Below, one piece after another: positions 44,770-53,738 of a stretch of 64,000 bases of DNA (within the stretch, counting starts at the first letter, position 1; every line of letters begins with the position of its first letter). The stretch comes from Paenibacillus_S vulneris (GTDB lineage: Bacteria > Bacillota > Bacilli > Paenibacillales > NBRC-103111). A model generated the notes under the pieces. It was not told where the DNA came from. It saw nothing but the letters and a program-made list of their open reading frames with translations, and did no database searches. The stretch is from contig NZ_BAABJG010000014.1 of assembly GCF_039543185.1 (NCBI RefSeq), positions 271,303 to 335,302 on the forward strand, read 5' to 3'. The translations under genes were made by a program, and so were the position numbers.

Positions 44770-47112
44770 CTATGTTTGATTAATAACGGGGATAGAGGGT
44801 TGTTCTTCCTTATGACCGAACTTATGCTGTTTACGGTAATGATCCGGCGTCTTGCCGCAATGCTTTTTGAAGGAGACGTAGAAGTAATTGGTGTTCTCGA
44901 ACCCGACAATCTCCCCGATTTTATTGGCGGGCAAATCCGTATCCACCAGCAGCTCCATGGCTTTGGAGAAGCGGTACTCACTTAAATAGACGGTAATCGA
45001 CTTGCCGACCATTTCCTTAAATACTTTGCGCATGTAGTTCATAGACAGCCCTCCGACCTCCGCCAGCGACTCGACCGTCAGATTCGGATCGGAGTAATGC
45101 TCCTGAATATGCTGAATAACCCGGTCCACCACCCATTTGTTTTTCTGTGCTGCTTCACGGTCGCGCACGCGAACCGCTCTCTCGCATTGACTCAGGTACC
45201 ATCGCTCGATTTCATCCATTGTCTCCATGTGCCCAAGCTGGCTGCTGAGCTCGCCGATGTCCATCCGCACATCGTCCGGGGACGAACCTCCCATGGTCTT
45301 CACCGTTCTGGCGGTAGCAATGAGCAGCTGCGTGAGCGCCAGCATCATCTCGTCATAGGGGGCTTTGCTTACGGAGGCCATAAATTCATGAGCCGCGGCG
45401 GCAATCTTCCCTGGATCCCCGAGCTTGAGCTTATCGGTCATCTGCTTCTCCAGCACCGCCACCTGGCTGTCCGGCAGCGGCTCCCTGGAAGCTTCCACAT
45501 CTGCCCCGATCAGAGCGCCTCTACCGAGGACAAGCTTGTACCGGGAGGCATTATAAGCGATTTCCCAGGAGGTTTTGATTCCAGTCATACCGGGGACTTC
45601 AGGCCCGATCGCCGCACTGACGGACAGCTTCAGGAATAGACTTACGTTCTGCTGAATTTCCCGCAGCGCCTGGATGACGGCTTGCTCCAGCTCGGCCATA
45701 TTCTCCGGCACGTTGATCATCATGGCCACACCGTCGTCTCCATTATCGAAGCATGCGAGATGTAAGTGATGTGCCCCTCCGACCTCGAAAGCGATATTCG
45801 CAACAGCATACTTGAACAGAGCAATATCCGCCGGATGGTATCTCGCTCTAAGCTCCCGGTAGCCGTCCAGCCGAATGGCGCAGACGAGAAAGCCGGGATA
45901 GTCGAACCTGATGCCTACATGAGCCAGCTTTCTTCTTACCTCCGCATCGTTGGTCCAACCGCCTGTGGTGAGGAGCCGCAGTACTTCCGCCCGCTTGGCG
46001 GACTGGTAATCGGCGATACTGAGCTGCAAATCCTGAATCCGATCCTCCAGATAGGAAAAGGCTCCCCCCAGCAAGTCGAGCTCGGACACAGGCTGCCGCT
46101 CCCGGGCACCGACCGGTGAGTTGCGGATGCTCTGGATTAGCCGGTGAATCGGTCCGTAGATCAGTCTGGTGAAGAAACCCCCAAGCAGCAGGACAAGCAG
46201 CAGCATGCAAGCGGTAACGGTCAAGAGGAACCTTTTTACTTCATTGACCTTGCCCAGCAGCTGTTCGTAATCGACCAAGCCGATGAAGGTCCACCCGAGG
46301 CTGTCTGACTTGATGTAGGAAATGTGATATTTGCGGCCATTCGAATCCATTTCAAGCGTACCTTTTGTTGAGCCTGACCCATTGATCTTTTGCACGAAAT
46401 TTTCCTGTGACAGGTTGGCGTTGATCATCTGGTCATTCGTATGAGAGATCACGATGCCGTGTTTGTTAATGATCATCGATTGAAATGAGCTGCTCCCCGC
46501 CCCATTCATCACCATGCTTTGGAGCATCTTCTGATCCAGGTTAATAATCATGGCGCCGTTATTGACATGTCCAATCGCGCTTACATAGATCAGGGAGATC
46601 ACGTTAAGGTCGTAGCTCTTGCCATAAATGGAATAATGAATATGACGGGGATAAAATACACCGGACCTGAAGGGCTGAACCTCATCCAGCAGTCCGAGGG
46701 CATCGGGATCGTAGAATTCACCGTACGACTTCATTGTCGTCAAGGAAGAGAAGGCCAGCTTACGCGAATGATTCAACAAATAGATGGATTGGATCAGCGG
46801 GTTGGTGCTGCTAAGCTCATACAGCTTGTTCCCTATTTGACCCAAGGTAGGTGTATCGAACTCCTGGTTATAAAATCCTCTCTGAACCTCCGCATTGTTG
46901 AAAGCGGTTCCGTAATTTTCGAAGGTCGAGCTAAGCAAAATGCTGGCCGTGTTGAACGATTGCTCGATGGCCCGATCCGTAGAATGATTGATTTCCTGGG
47001 ACAGATCGGAGGATACCTTGGCGGAAATAATAAAGGTGAGCCCGGCCATGACGAGCAGACCGACCAGCACATAAGATAAAATCATTCGGATCAGCATACT
47101 TTTATTTTTCAC
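44770..47112 (-). CDS. Membrane-bound AraC-family sensor-regulator (second)
   Basis: This 780-residue regulator has a transmembrane segment at 10-30, an extracytoplasmic Cache-like domain (32-290), a second transmembrane segment (295-317), a cytoplasmic linker and an AraC DNA-binding domain at about 655-760 (LTVESLAEVGGLSMNYMRKVF; IGEIVGFENTNYFYVSFKKHC, both in part). It resembles the YesS-like protein at 27115 in layout and should control the lyase and importer downstream. The start is a GTG at 47112; an ATG five codons later is possible, as the ribosome site is not clear. A hairpin lies in its 5' region. Confidence 0.88.
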   Translation of the reverse strand: MKNKSMLIRMILSYVLVGLLVMAGLTFIISAKVSSDLSQEINHSTDRAIEQSFNTASILLSSTFENYGTAFNNAEVQRGFYNQEFDTPTLGQIGNKLYELSSTNPLIQSIYLLNHSRKLAFSSLTTMKSYGEFYDPDALGLLDEVQPFRSGVFYPRHIHYSIYGKSYDLNVISLIYVSAIGHVNNGAMIINLDQKMLQSMVMNGAGSSSFQSMIINKHGIVISHTNDQMINANLSQENFVQKINGSGSTKGTLEMDSNGRKYHISYIKSDSLGWTFIGLVDYEQLLGKVNEVKRFLLTVTACMLLLVLLLGGFFTRLIYGPIHRLIQSIRNSPVGARERQPVSELDLLGGAFSYLEDRIQDLQLSIADYQSAKRAEVLRLLTTGGWTNDAEVRRKLAHVGIRFDYPGFLVCAIRLDGYRELRARYHPADIALFKYAVANIAFEVGGAHHLHLACFDNGDDGVAMMINVPENMAELEQAVIQALREIQQNVSLFLKLSVSAAIGPEVPGMTGIKTSWEIAYNASRYKLVLGRGALIGADVEASREPLPDSQVAVLEKQMTDKLKLGDPGKIAAAAHEFMASVSKAPYDEMMLALTQLLIATARTVKTMGGSSPDDVRMDIGELSSQLGHMETMDEIERWYLSQCERAVRVRDREAAQKNKWVVDRVIQHIQEHYSDPNLTVESLAEVGGLSMNYMRKVFKEMVGKSITVYLSEYRFSKAMELLVDTDLPANKIGEIVGFENTNYFYVSFKKHCGKTPDHYRKQHKFGHKEEQPSIPVINQT

Positions 47113-47166
47113 AAAAGCCCGAACGCTTCCTATGATGATCCCCCCTTACAACTTGTCATGCAGAAA

Positions 47167-47199
47167 AGAGACGTCTGGTCGAGGCGCAAATACGTCTCT
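47167..47199 (-). promoter_or_regulatory. Hairpin with T-tail in the leader of the AraC gene
   Basis: On the minus strand AGAGACGT pairs with ACGTCTCT, followed by TTTTCTGC, 55-87 bases before the start codon. It could be a leader attenuator of the AraC gene or a stray terminator. Confidence 0.45.
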
Positions 47200-47441
47200 C
47201 CCCAATGTAACAGAAGCATGGCTTCGGAACTATGCGGTTTTTTAACAAATAAGTGCGCTTTTTTAAGAAGTGGGATGAAGCCTAGTATTATAACCTCAAA
47301 TACAATGATTCGCCGCCGGAAATGTTGTTCGATATAGTCATACTTGTCATCAAATGATGATAAAGTCGAAAAAATAATTGCTGTAATTTAATTCCCATGG
47401 TAATATCTACTAGGTATTTTGAAGCATACTAGGAGGTTACC

Positions 47442-48140
47442 ATGGTTCTCAAAAAGACAATTCTTACTATTGCACTACTTAGCCTATCTTTTGCATCCAT
47501 ATCAAGTGCTCATCCGGGAAGGACTGATTCTAAAGGGGGTCATACTTGCTGGACTAATTGTGCAAAATGGGGCTTAAAGGATGGCGAGTATCACTATCAT
47601 AAGGGTGGTGGCTTTTTCATAGGCGCAGATATCCCACCAGATGAACCTGCACCCTCCACATCTGATGTTGAAGAAACTATTCCTTATGGGCATGTTAAAG
47701 TTACTCTTCCGACATTTAAGGTTTATATTAACTATAAAACGGGAGCCTCGGACGCTCAAAACGCTACTTTAGAATACCCATTTTTTTTGTATAATGATAT
47801 CATCTACGCACCGTTGAATTATGATATGTGTTCAACTCTTACGATTGAAAGCACTTGGTCAAATGAAGTGGGCTTATCATTAAGAAAAACGGACACAGAG
47901 ATTGGGGAGGGCGTGCGTTTCCAACGTAGTAAGCCATCCTCTGCTCGGCCTGCAAACATGTATGCACACCTTCCGACATTCAATATTTTTGTCAACGATG
48001 AATGGGTGGATAATGCGAATGAAGAATATCCATTTTTAGTTTATAATGATGTAACATACTATCCAATGACTTGGAATTTTAATAGTAAATTGGGTCTGAC
48101 CACTGGATTAAAAGACAATAGGTTCGATATTTTTAAGTAG
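47442..48140 (+). CDS. Exported YHYH-domain protein
   Basis: This 232-residue exported protein has signal peptide MVLKKTILTIALLSLSFASI with cleavage near SSAH. A YHYH domain follows (HPGRTDSKGGHTCWTNC and GEYHYHKGGG), a small His-rich module common in Bacillales surface proteins. Two related C-terminal repeats follow: residues 82-125 (VTLPTFKVYINY then YPFFLYNDIIYAP) and 178-215 (AHLPTFNIFVNDE then YPFLVYNDVTYYPMTW). AGGAGG stands 5 bases before the ATG. The DNA is AT-rich compared with the neighbours. The function is unknown; metal binding by the His/Cys cluster is possible. Confidence 0.85.
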   Translation: MVLKKTILTIALLSLSFASISSAHPGRTDSKGGHTCWTNCAKWGLKDGEYHYHKGGGFFIGADIPPDEPAPSTSDVEETIPYGHVKVTLPTFKVYINYKTGASDAQNATLEYPFFLYNDIIYAPLNYDMCSTLTIESTWSNEVGLSLRKTDTEIGEGVRFQRSKPSSARPANMYAHLPTFNIFVNDEWVDNANEEYPFLVYNDVTYYPMTWNFNSKLGLTTGLKDNRFDIFK

Positions 48141-48148
48141 AATAAGGG

Positions 48149-48168
48149 CTGCCATCGGCAGTTTTTTT
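48149..48168 (+). terminator. Terminator of YHYH gene
   Basis: CTGCC and GGCAG form a 5-bp stem with a 3-base loop, followed by seven T, 8 bases past the stop codon. Confidence 0.85.
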
Positions 48169-48216
48169 ATTTTCCAAGTGAAATCTGAGTTAGGACCAGA
48201 CCAGTCAAAAAAAATG

Positions 48217-48248
48217 AGATCCGCTCTTTGTCTCGAAAGAACGGATCT
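48217..48248 (-). terminator. Terminator of SLH protein gene
   Basis: AGATCCG(C)TCTTT pairs with AAAGA(A)CGGATCT around GTCTCG. The minus strand continues with eight T after CA. Confidence 0.85.
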
Positions 48249-48263
48249 TCACAATTTGGCTGA

Positions 48264-51200
48264 TTATGATGCTTCTTCGATATCAGGGAAGGCCCAAAAA
48301 TCGGGGAGCACGTCAGACCATGTTGGAACGGAAACATTTGACTGCGGTATTCTATGCAAAATACGGTTGATGATCACAACGGCCTCCGCCCGGCTTAAAG
48401 ACCGATCTGGGGCAAATGAACCGTCTTCGTAACCGGTCATAATCCCTTTCTTGTACACTGCCTCAATTTGCCCGCTGGCCCAGTGTCCCGCCGTATCCTT
48501 AAAGGAAGGCTTCGACGGGTTATTGTCCAATTTCAGCCATTTCCCTATAATCGAAGTCATTTCAGCGCGAGTGATCGGGGCGTTCGGTCTGAACGTTTGG
48601 TCGGGATAACCTGACAATAAGCCCGCTGCCTGGCCCCATCGAATGGAATCAGCGGCCCAGTAGTTCGGATCGACATCGGTAAAATCTGACGCTGCCTGCT
48701 TCTTCTCGACAGACTTCTGCAACAAGCGGGTTAACATAACGCTCATTTCCGCTCTGGTCACTGGTTCATTCGGTCTGAATGTGCCGTCAGGATAGCCGAG
48801 TATATAAGGATCGTGTTGCAGCGATTCCTTTTTTATCGAAACGATTGTAAACGTACTGAATTGGTTGATTTGAATTTGTATGCCTGAGGGATCGCCGTTC
48901 ATATCGAAAACGATCTCTCCCCGCTGCAACTCCTTCTCGCCGTTCGAGTGTTCCACATAGACGCTCAAGGTTTGCAAGAAAGGCTTTCTTTGAACCGAAT
49001 CGGCCGGAATGGCAGCCCGGTCAATCGGAAAAGCGACCTTCACCGGAGCTTTAGGCAAATTCGTTTCAATGGTCACCGGCGTACCAAGCACCTCAACGTC
49101 TCCTGCTTTGGCCACATTGCGGATTTCATCCGCATTTGCGATTCTTTCTCTCACAGCCTGCCGTTCATCGTCTTTTTTGATCGGGGCTACACGAAGGTAG
49201 TAGTCCTGATTTCCGGGGAGGCCTTTGATCGCATCGTTCGGAATGATGACCGTTGCATCTTCCGTTTTCATTTCCAGAGTTAACGACCGTTCTGCCAAAA
49301 TAGATATGGAACGGGCCGGCAATACAATATTCACCGTATCCGCCGGATCTTCCGGCAAGCCATCGATGACGACCCTCATCGTATTTTGTCCGGATTGCAT
49401 GCTTGCTACGACTTCTTCCATCTCTTTGTCGTTCATAATCACTTGGTCGGCTTTTTGCTGTCCGACCCAGATTCTTGTTATTTCAAACCGCTCAATGATT
49501 GGTGAGGTTCCCACTTCAACCTTCGCATGCCGGGTGTCGGTCTTAGTCCTCGTACCTGTTGATCTGTTGCTTTTGCTGTAAACGGTGACTTGCGTTTGGG
49601 CTTTCAATCCTCCATAGGTTGCTTCCAACACACCGGTTCCGACGGCTCTTCCCGTCATTTTGCCGGTTTCCGATATGGTGGTGATTTCGTTCGAAAGCGA
49701 GAATTCGGAGAGTAAGGTAATCTCGGTAGTCGAACCGTCAGAGAAGGCAGCATTCACCGCCGTTTGCTGATCCATGTTGATTTCAACCCAATAAGCCGGT
49801 TCTGCAAAAGAAATGCCTTTGAGCGCAGGGTCTACCGTTACCGTCGCGTTGGCCTTGTTATTGTCATAGACTGCCGTCACAACCGTTTGACCGTATTTCA
49901 GAGCCTTCCATTTACCGGTAGACGATAATCCGACAATTTCCGGATCTGCAATTTGAATGGTCCCTTGTTTCGTAACATCGATTTCTTGATGGTCCGAATA
50001 TCCGATAATAAGCTGGAATGCCGCCTCGTTCCCTTCGACTAACGAATAGGTCACGGAATTAAAACGCAGTCCTGTCGGCTTCGGAATTACCGTCACCGTC
50101 CGCACTTTCTCTTGGGCCCGGTTTCCGGCCAGATCGGTTACGCTGTAGTGTATTGGATACGTTCCGGCTTTGCCGGTATCCACCAAACCGGTAACGGTTA
50201 ACGGAGAAATGCCGGAAAGCGAATCCGATGCCAGAGCTCCCTTTTCAACATAATCATCGCCCAAGTACAAAGTAATCGTTTCATCCCCGACCAAGGTCAA
50301 AACCGGCGCCGTTTTATCAATCTTGATTTCGGCGGAAATCGGTTCACTGACACTGTCCGAGCCTGCGGCTCTGGCATACACAGCCGTTATCCCTTCTTGT
50401 TCGACGACGACCGGCGCGGTGTAATCCGTCCATTCCCCGGACTCTCCGATCTTGTACTGCACCCGGCTGCCGGAGTCGCTGTACACTGTTGCCGTTACGC
50501 TTTGATTCGTCCAGCCTGTATGGCTTACCGTAACCGTCAGATGGTTGCTGATAAGGATCCCCTGCGTAGCTCCGATATGGTTCAGCGTCAGATCTGCCGG
50601 ATTGCCCGCCGTATCGTTAATGGTCGCACCGGCTGCGTCAATGGCGGTAGATACCAGCTGTATGCCATCAGTGTCTTGATCCTGAACCCTTACTTGATAA
50701 CGGAACACCAGCTCGTTCGAATCAAGCGAACTTTCGTAAACGGCTTTGACGTTCGTGTCGCCCACCTTGAGTCCAATCGTCGGAGCTGTACCCGACGTCA
50801 TATTCACGACAACCGGCTCGCTCATCTTCACAATAAAGGTGAGGTACATTCCCGCTTTGTACGTCCCGTTCGCCGGTACGCTGACCGAGGTTACTACCGG
50901 AGTTGCCGTATCCACCAGCACTGCCGCCGTGCTGCCCACGCTGTTCAGCGTCAGGCTCGCGTTGTTGCCTGCGCTATCCCGCAGTGTGCCGCCATTTACA
51001 CTCAGCGCGGCGCCTACAGAGATCCCATCTGCGTCGTTGTCTCCGTTCTGCACCGTATAGCGGAACACCAGCGCGCTCGTCCCCGAACCGGACACGTATG
51101 AAGCATTTACTCCCGTCGATCCGACCGTCAGCGGCAGCTGCGGCGTGCCTCCCGTTGTGTCTACTGTCACGTTTTCACCGAAGTTCACGGTGAATTCGAG

Positions 51201-52727
51201 GTTGTCTCCCGCTTTGTATGCTCCGTTTGCCGGTACGCTGACCGAGGTTACTGCCGGGGCCGCCGTATCCACCAACACTGCCGCCGTGCTGCCCACGCCG
51301 TTCAAAGTCAGGCTCGCGTTGTTGCCCACGCCGTCCCGCAGCGTACTTCCGTTTGCGTTCAGGGCGGCACCTACGGAGATCCCATCTGCGTCGTTGTCTC
51401 CGTTCTGCACTGTGTAGCGGAACACCAGCGCGCTCGTCCCCGAACCGGATACGTAAGGAGCGTTTCCCCCCGTCGATCCGATCGTCAGCGGCAGCTGCGG
51501 CGTGCCTCCTGCCGTATCCACCGTCACGTTATCGTCGAAGTTCACGGTGAAGTCGAGATTGTCTCCCGCTTTGTACGTCCCGTTCGCCGGTACGTTCACG
51601 CTCCCAATCGTTGGAGCCGCGGCGTCTACTAATACTGCCGCCGTGCTGTCTATGCCGTTCAACGTCAGGATAGCGTCGTTGCCCACGCCGTCCCGCAGCA
51701 TGCCGCCGTTTGCATTCAGGTCGGTGCCTACGGCGATCCCGTTCGCATCGTTGTCACCGCTCTGCACCGTGTAATGGAACGCCAATGCGTTTGTTCCTGA
51801 GCCGGAGACGTACAGGGCTTTCACTGCCGTCGATCCGATCGTCAGCGGCAAATACGGCGTACCTCCCGTCGTATTTACTATTACGTTTTCGCTGAAGTTC
51901 ACTATGAAACCCAGTGTCTCCCCTGCTTTGTACGTTCCGCCCGCAGGCACTCCTACGTTCGTAACAACGGGTGGAATGGCTTCGACTAATACCGCCGTCG
52001 TGATGCCTATATTGCTCAGAGCCAGGTCCGCATCGTTGCCCGTGCTGTCCTGTAGTGTGCCGCCGTTTGCATTCATTGAGGTGCCTACGGCGATTCCATT
52101 AAAATCCTGATCCCCGCTTTGCACTGTGTAGCGAAACAGCAGCGCACTCGTCCCCGAACCGGATACGTAATGGGCATTCACATCCGTTGATCCGATCCTC
52201 AGCGGCAGCTGCGGTGTGCCTCCTGCCGTATCTACCGTCACGTTTTCGCCGAAGTTCACCGTGAAGTCGAGGTTGTCTCCCGTTTTGTAAGTCCCGTTCG
52301 ATGGTACGCTGACTGAAGTTACCGTTGGCCTCACCGTGTCGACGGAATAAATGTTTGATTGGGTGTACCCGGTCCCCGCGTTGCCACTGCTATCAGTCAC
52401 TAGCGCATTGTTGAGCGTGATAATATTGCTGTCGTCTTCAACGTCTACGAAAGGTATCAAGGTTGCGGTATAGGCGATGTTGTTAGCAGTCGCGAGGCTG
52501 GTTAGCGTGCCGTTCTCCACTATCATGTCAGATAGAGTAAAACCGGTCACCGCTTCTGAGAAGGTGATCGTCACCGGCGAGGTATCACCGATACCCAGAT
52601 CATTGTTAATCACTGTAATGTTGGCTGTTAGAGGGGCGGCAAACGCTTTGTCGATCAGGAACAAAGGTATCCCCCCTAAGATGACTAAACCTAAAAATAA
52701 CTTCCATACTCTACTCGCCGGATTCAT
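48264..52727 (-). CDS. SLH-domain surface protein with five Ig-like tandem repeats
   Basis: This 1487-residue surface protein has a signal peptide (1-31, ending AFAAP). An Ig-like domain follows (33-130), then five tandem repeats of about 119 residues (133-725), each opening with a V-x-V-P-x-x-G-x-Y-K-x-G-x-x-L-x-F motif. After that come OmpL47/Ig-like and HYR-like domains (730-885; YTAPVVVEQEGITAVYARA and VTDLAGNRAQEKV), Big_2-like domains (890-1070), a beta-rich region, and three SLH domains at about 1285-1480 (GYPDGTFRPNEPVTRAEM and variants) that bind cell-wall polysaccharide. It is probably an adhesin or S-layer-associated protein. It stands alone between terminators. Confidence 0.9.
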   Translation of the reverse strand: MNPASRVWKLFLGLVILGGIPLFLIDKAFAAPLTANITVINNDLGIGDTSPVTITFSEAVTGFTLSDMIVENGTLTSLATANNIAYTATLIPFVDVEDDSNIITLNNALVTDSSGNAGTGYTQSNIYSVDTVRPTVTSVSVPSNGTYKTGDNLDFTVNFGENVTVDTAGGTPQLPLRIGSTDVNAHYVSGSGTSALLFRYTVQSGDQDFNGIAVGTSMNANGGTLQDSTGNDADLALSNIGITTAVLVEAIPPVVTNVGVPAGGTYKAGETLGFIVNFSENVIVNTTGGTPYLPLTIGSTAVKALYVSGSGTNALAFHYTVQSGDNDANGIAVGTDLNANGGMLRDGVGNDAILTLNGIDSTAAVLVDAAAPTIGSVNVPANGTYKAGDNLDFTVNFDDNVTVDTAGGTPQLPLTIGSTGGNAPYVSGSGTSALVFRYTVQNGDNDADGISVGAALNANGSTLRDGVGNNASLTLNGVGSTAAVLVDTAAPAVTSVSVPANGAYKAGDNLEFTVNFGENVTVDTTGGTPQLPLTVGSTGVNASYVSGSGTSALVFRYTVQNGDNDADGISVGAALSVNGGTLRDSAGNNASLTLNSVGSTAAVLVDTATPVVTSVSVPANGTYKAGMYLTFIVKMSEPVVVNMTSGTAPTIGLKVGDTNVKAVYESSLDSNELVFRYQVRVQDQDTDGIQLVSTAIDAAGATINDTAGNPADLTLNHIGATQGILISNHLTVTVSHTGWTNQSVTATVYSDSGSRVQYKIGESGEWTDYTAPVVVEQEGITAVYARAAGSDSVSEPISAEIKIDKTAPVLTLVGDETITLYLGDDYVEKGALASDSLSGISPLTVTGLVDTGKAGTYPIHYSVTDLAGNRAQEKVRTVTVIPKPTGLRFNSVTYSLVEGNEAAFQLIIGYSDHQEIDVTKQGTIQIADPEIVGLSSTGKWKALKYGQTVVTAVYDNNKANATVTVDPALKGISFAEPAYWVEINMDQQTAVNAAFSDGSTTEITLLSEFSLSNEITTISETGKMTGRAVGTGVLEATYGGLKAQTQVTVYSKSNRSTGTRTKTDTRHAKVEVGTSPIIERFEITRIWVGQQKADQVIMNDKEMEEVVASMQSGQNTMRVVIDGLPEDPADTVNIVLPARSISILAERSLTLEMKTEDATVIIPNDAIKGLPGNQDYYLRVAPIKKDDERQAVRERIANADEIRNVAKAGDVEVLGTPVTIETNLPKAPVKVAFPIDRAAIPADSVQRKPFLQTLSVYVEHSNGEKELQRGEIVFDMNGDPSGIQIQINQFSTFTIVSIKKESLQHDPYILGYPDGTFRPNEPVTRAEMSVMLTRLLQKSVEKKQAASDFTDVDPNYWAADSIRWGQAAGLLSGYPDQTFRPNAPITRAEMTSIIGKWLKLDNNPSKPSFKDTAGHWASGQIEAVYKKGIMTGYEDGSFAPDRSLSRAEAVVIINRILHRIPQSNVSVPTWSDVLPDFWAFPDIEEAS
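50553..52331 (-). repeat. Five in-frame tandem repeats of about 357 bp
   Basis: The SLH gene holds five consecutive units of about 119 codons. The third and fourth copies are the most alike at DNA level (for example GTATCCACC...ACTGCCGCCGTGCT recurs), while the fifth (SGTAPTIGLKVGDTNV) has diverged. The array is a site for unequal recombination that could change the length of the surface protein. Confidence 0.85.
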
Positions 52728-52994
52728 ATCCTTGTTCCCTCTCTCAATTTCGATCTTCTTTTGCTATTAGCCGTAACGTACCTGCCTTTCCGGATGACAG
52801 CAAAGGAGAAGCCATATCTTTATTTTCGGTATTTTTTGACATGGTAATAATAGTTTAATAGTTCTATCCCGCACCCAAAATCCCCTGTTACACTCTTCTG
52901 TAAAAAAACGAACTGAATTTTATATAAATGTCACTAATTTGACAAAATTTACTTCCCTAATCAACTTTGATCATTGCTATTCTACTCCGTCTAT

Positions 52995-53126
52995 TCAACG
53001 AATCGGGGCATACCATATCCCGATTTTTTTCAATAAATCTCGCCGCTCCTCAGTAAGCACAAGCACGAGAGAACCACGATCCCGCTCCGATCGAATCAGC
53101 CTGCCGCCCGCTTGCAGCACCTTGTT
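52995..53126 (-). pseudogene. 3' fragment of a DinG-type helicase gene
   Basis: The minus strand encodes NKVLQAGGRLIRSERDRGSL and then VLVLTEERRDLLKKIGIWYA, ending at a TGA at 52995. QAGGRLIRSERDRG is motif VI of DinG/XPD-like helicases. An in-frame stop directly precedes the fragment at 53127, so only the last 43 codons survive. The break marks the left edge of the AT-rich island with the L4 paralogue, as if that island replaced the rest of the gene. Confidence 0.7.
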
Positions 53127-53137
53127 CTAATGCAAAG

Positions 53138-53166
53138 TTGAAATGTAAAATTTGGTATGCTAGAAT
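53138..53166 (+). promoter_or_regulatory. Sigma-A promoter of the attenuated island
   Basis: -35 TTGAAA (53138-53143), a 17-base spacer and -10 TAGAAT (53161-53166). Transcription should begin near 53173 and read into the attenuator leader. Confidence 0.75.
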
Positions 53167-53180
53167 GATACCTAATATAC

Positions 53181-53388
53181 GAGGGGAGCTGACTAGAATA
53201 ATGTAATATTTCTTGCTGATTTTACGATTGATAAAACAATAGCTGTTTTATTCTTTGTTAAGCAAGAAAGTTAATTACTTATTCTCTTCAACTCAAATAA
53301 TGATATCTATTCCATTAAGGGGCTAGATTCTAGCATTTGTTTATTTGAGCTACAAGAAAGGTAACTTTCTTGTGGCTCTTTGTTTTTT
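53181..53388 (+). promoter_or_regulatory. Transcription attenuator with start-stop uORF
   Basis: A Shine-Dalgarno GAGGGGAG (53181-53188) is followed by ATGTAA (53201-53206), a start codon joined to a stop. Arm 1 TTTCTTGCT (53209-53217) pairs with arm 2 AGCAAGAAA (53261-53269), with an inner 8-bp hairpin at 53231-53251. Arm 3 GCTACAAGAAAG (53349-53360) and arm 4 CTTTCTTGTGGC (53365-53376) form a 12-bp terminator stem on a GTAA loop, followed by a T-rich tract to 53388. Arm 2 can instead pair with arm 4 over 9 bp. A ribosome held on ATGTAA would cover arm 1, free arm 2 and break the terminator. This is the logic of drug-induced attenuators of resistance genes; the arms are seen, the mechanism is inferred. 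Confidence 0.7.
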
Positions 53389-53468
53389 GGAGGATTATAG
53401 ATGTCACCATCCATTTCGTGAAACGGTAATGTAACTCGATGCTTTTTTAGCTTAGGAGGTTGAGATAG

Positions 53469-53591
53469 ATGTTTGAAGTTGTAAATATTCATGTGAACCG
53501 TTCATTGTCCGTGGGTTCGGTTCACGATCAAACTAAGCGGATGCCGAAGCAATATCCTTCTATCGATAGACATATGTATATAGGAGAGTGA
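53469..53591 (+). CDS. Small ORF (40 aa) with strong ribosome site
   Basis: AGGAGG lies 9 bases before an ATG that opens a 40-codon frame (MFEVVNIHVNRSLSVGSVHD at the start, ending HMYIGE). Inside it GTGAACCG and CGGTTCAC form a stem (53492-53524). Codon use is unremarkable and I recognise no family. It may be a leader ORF or a piece of a decayed gene. A six-codon ORF (MSPSIS) with its own GGAGG lies 60 bases before it, directly after the attenuator. Confidence 0.35.
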   Translation: MFEVVNIHVNRSLSVGSVHDQTKRMPKQYPSIDRHMYIGE

Positions 53592-53594
53592 ATA

Positions 53595-53657
53595 ATGTCT
53601 CATAATAACTTTACAATAACCCATGTTCCATTCCATGCAAAGACAGTTATTTGGTGA
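53595..53657 (+). CDS. Possible leader peptide (20 aa) overlapping a hairpin
   Basis: GGAGAG precedes an ATG that encodes MSHNNFTITHVPFHAKTVIW and stops. The 3' part overlaps one arm of a perfect 12-bp hairpin, ATTCCATGCAAA (53630-53641) with TTTGCATGGAAT (53660-53671). A short peptide whose stop lies inside a strong hairpin ahead of a gene is the pattern of erm-type leader peptides. It lies 80 bases before the CD3324-family gene. Expression is unproven. Confidence 0.4.
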   Translation: MSHNNFTITHVPFHAKTVIW

Positions 53658-53738
53658 TATTTGCATGGAATAACATCATCACCAATCATGCTGGCTTTGC
53701 TACTTGAGACACTATATTTAATCAAGGAGTGAGTCTTC

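Noticed and set aside
50397..52110. Many plus-strand ORFs opposite the SLH gene repeats
   Set aside because: They repeat with the period of the SLH gene and use its antisense frame; low-complexity Arg/Ser/Pro products and no ribosome sites show they are shadows.
50553..52331. CRISPR-like array
   Set aside because: The repeats are about 357 bp, in frame and without unique spacers; they encode protein domains. No cas-type gene is in the window.
53001..53130. Plus-strand ORF 52939-53130 as a gene
   Set aside because: The minus strand of the same bases reads as helicase motif VI, and the plus frame has no ribosome site.
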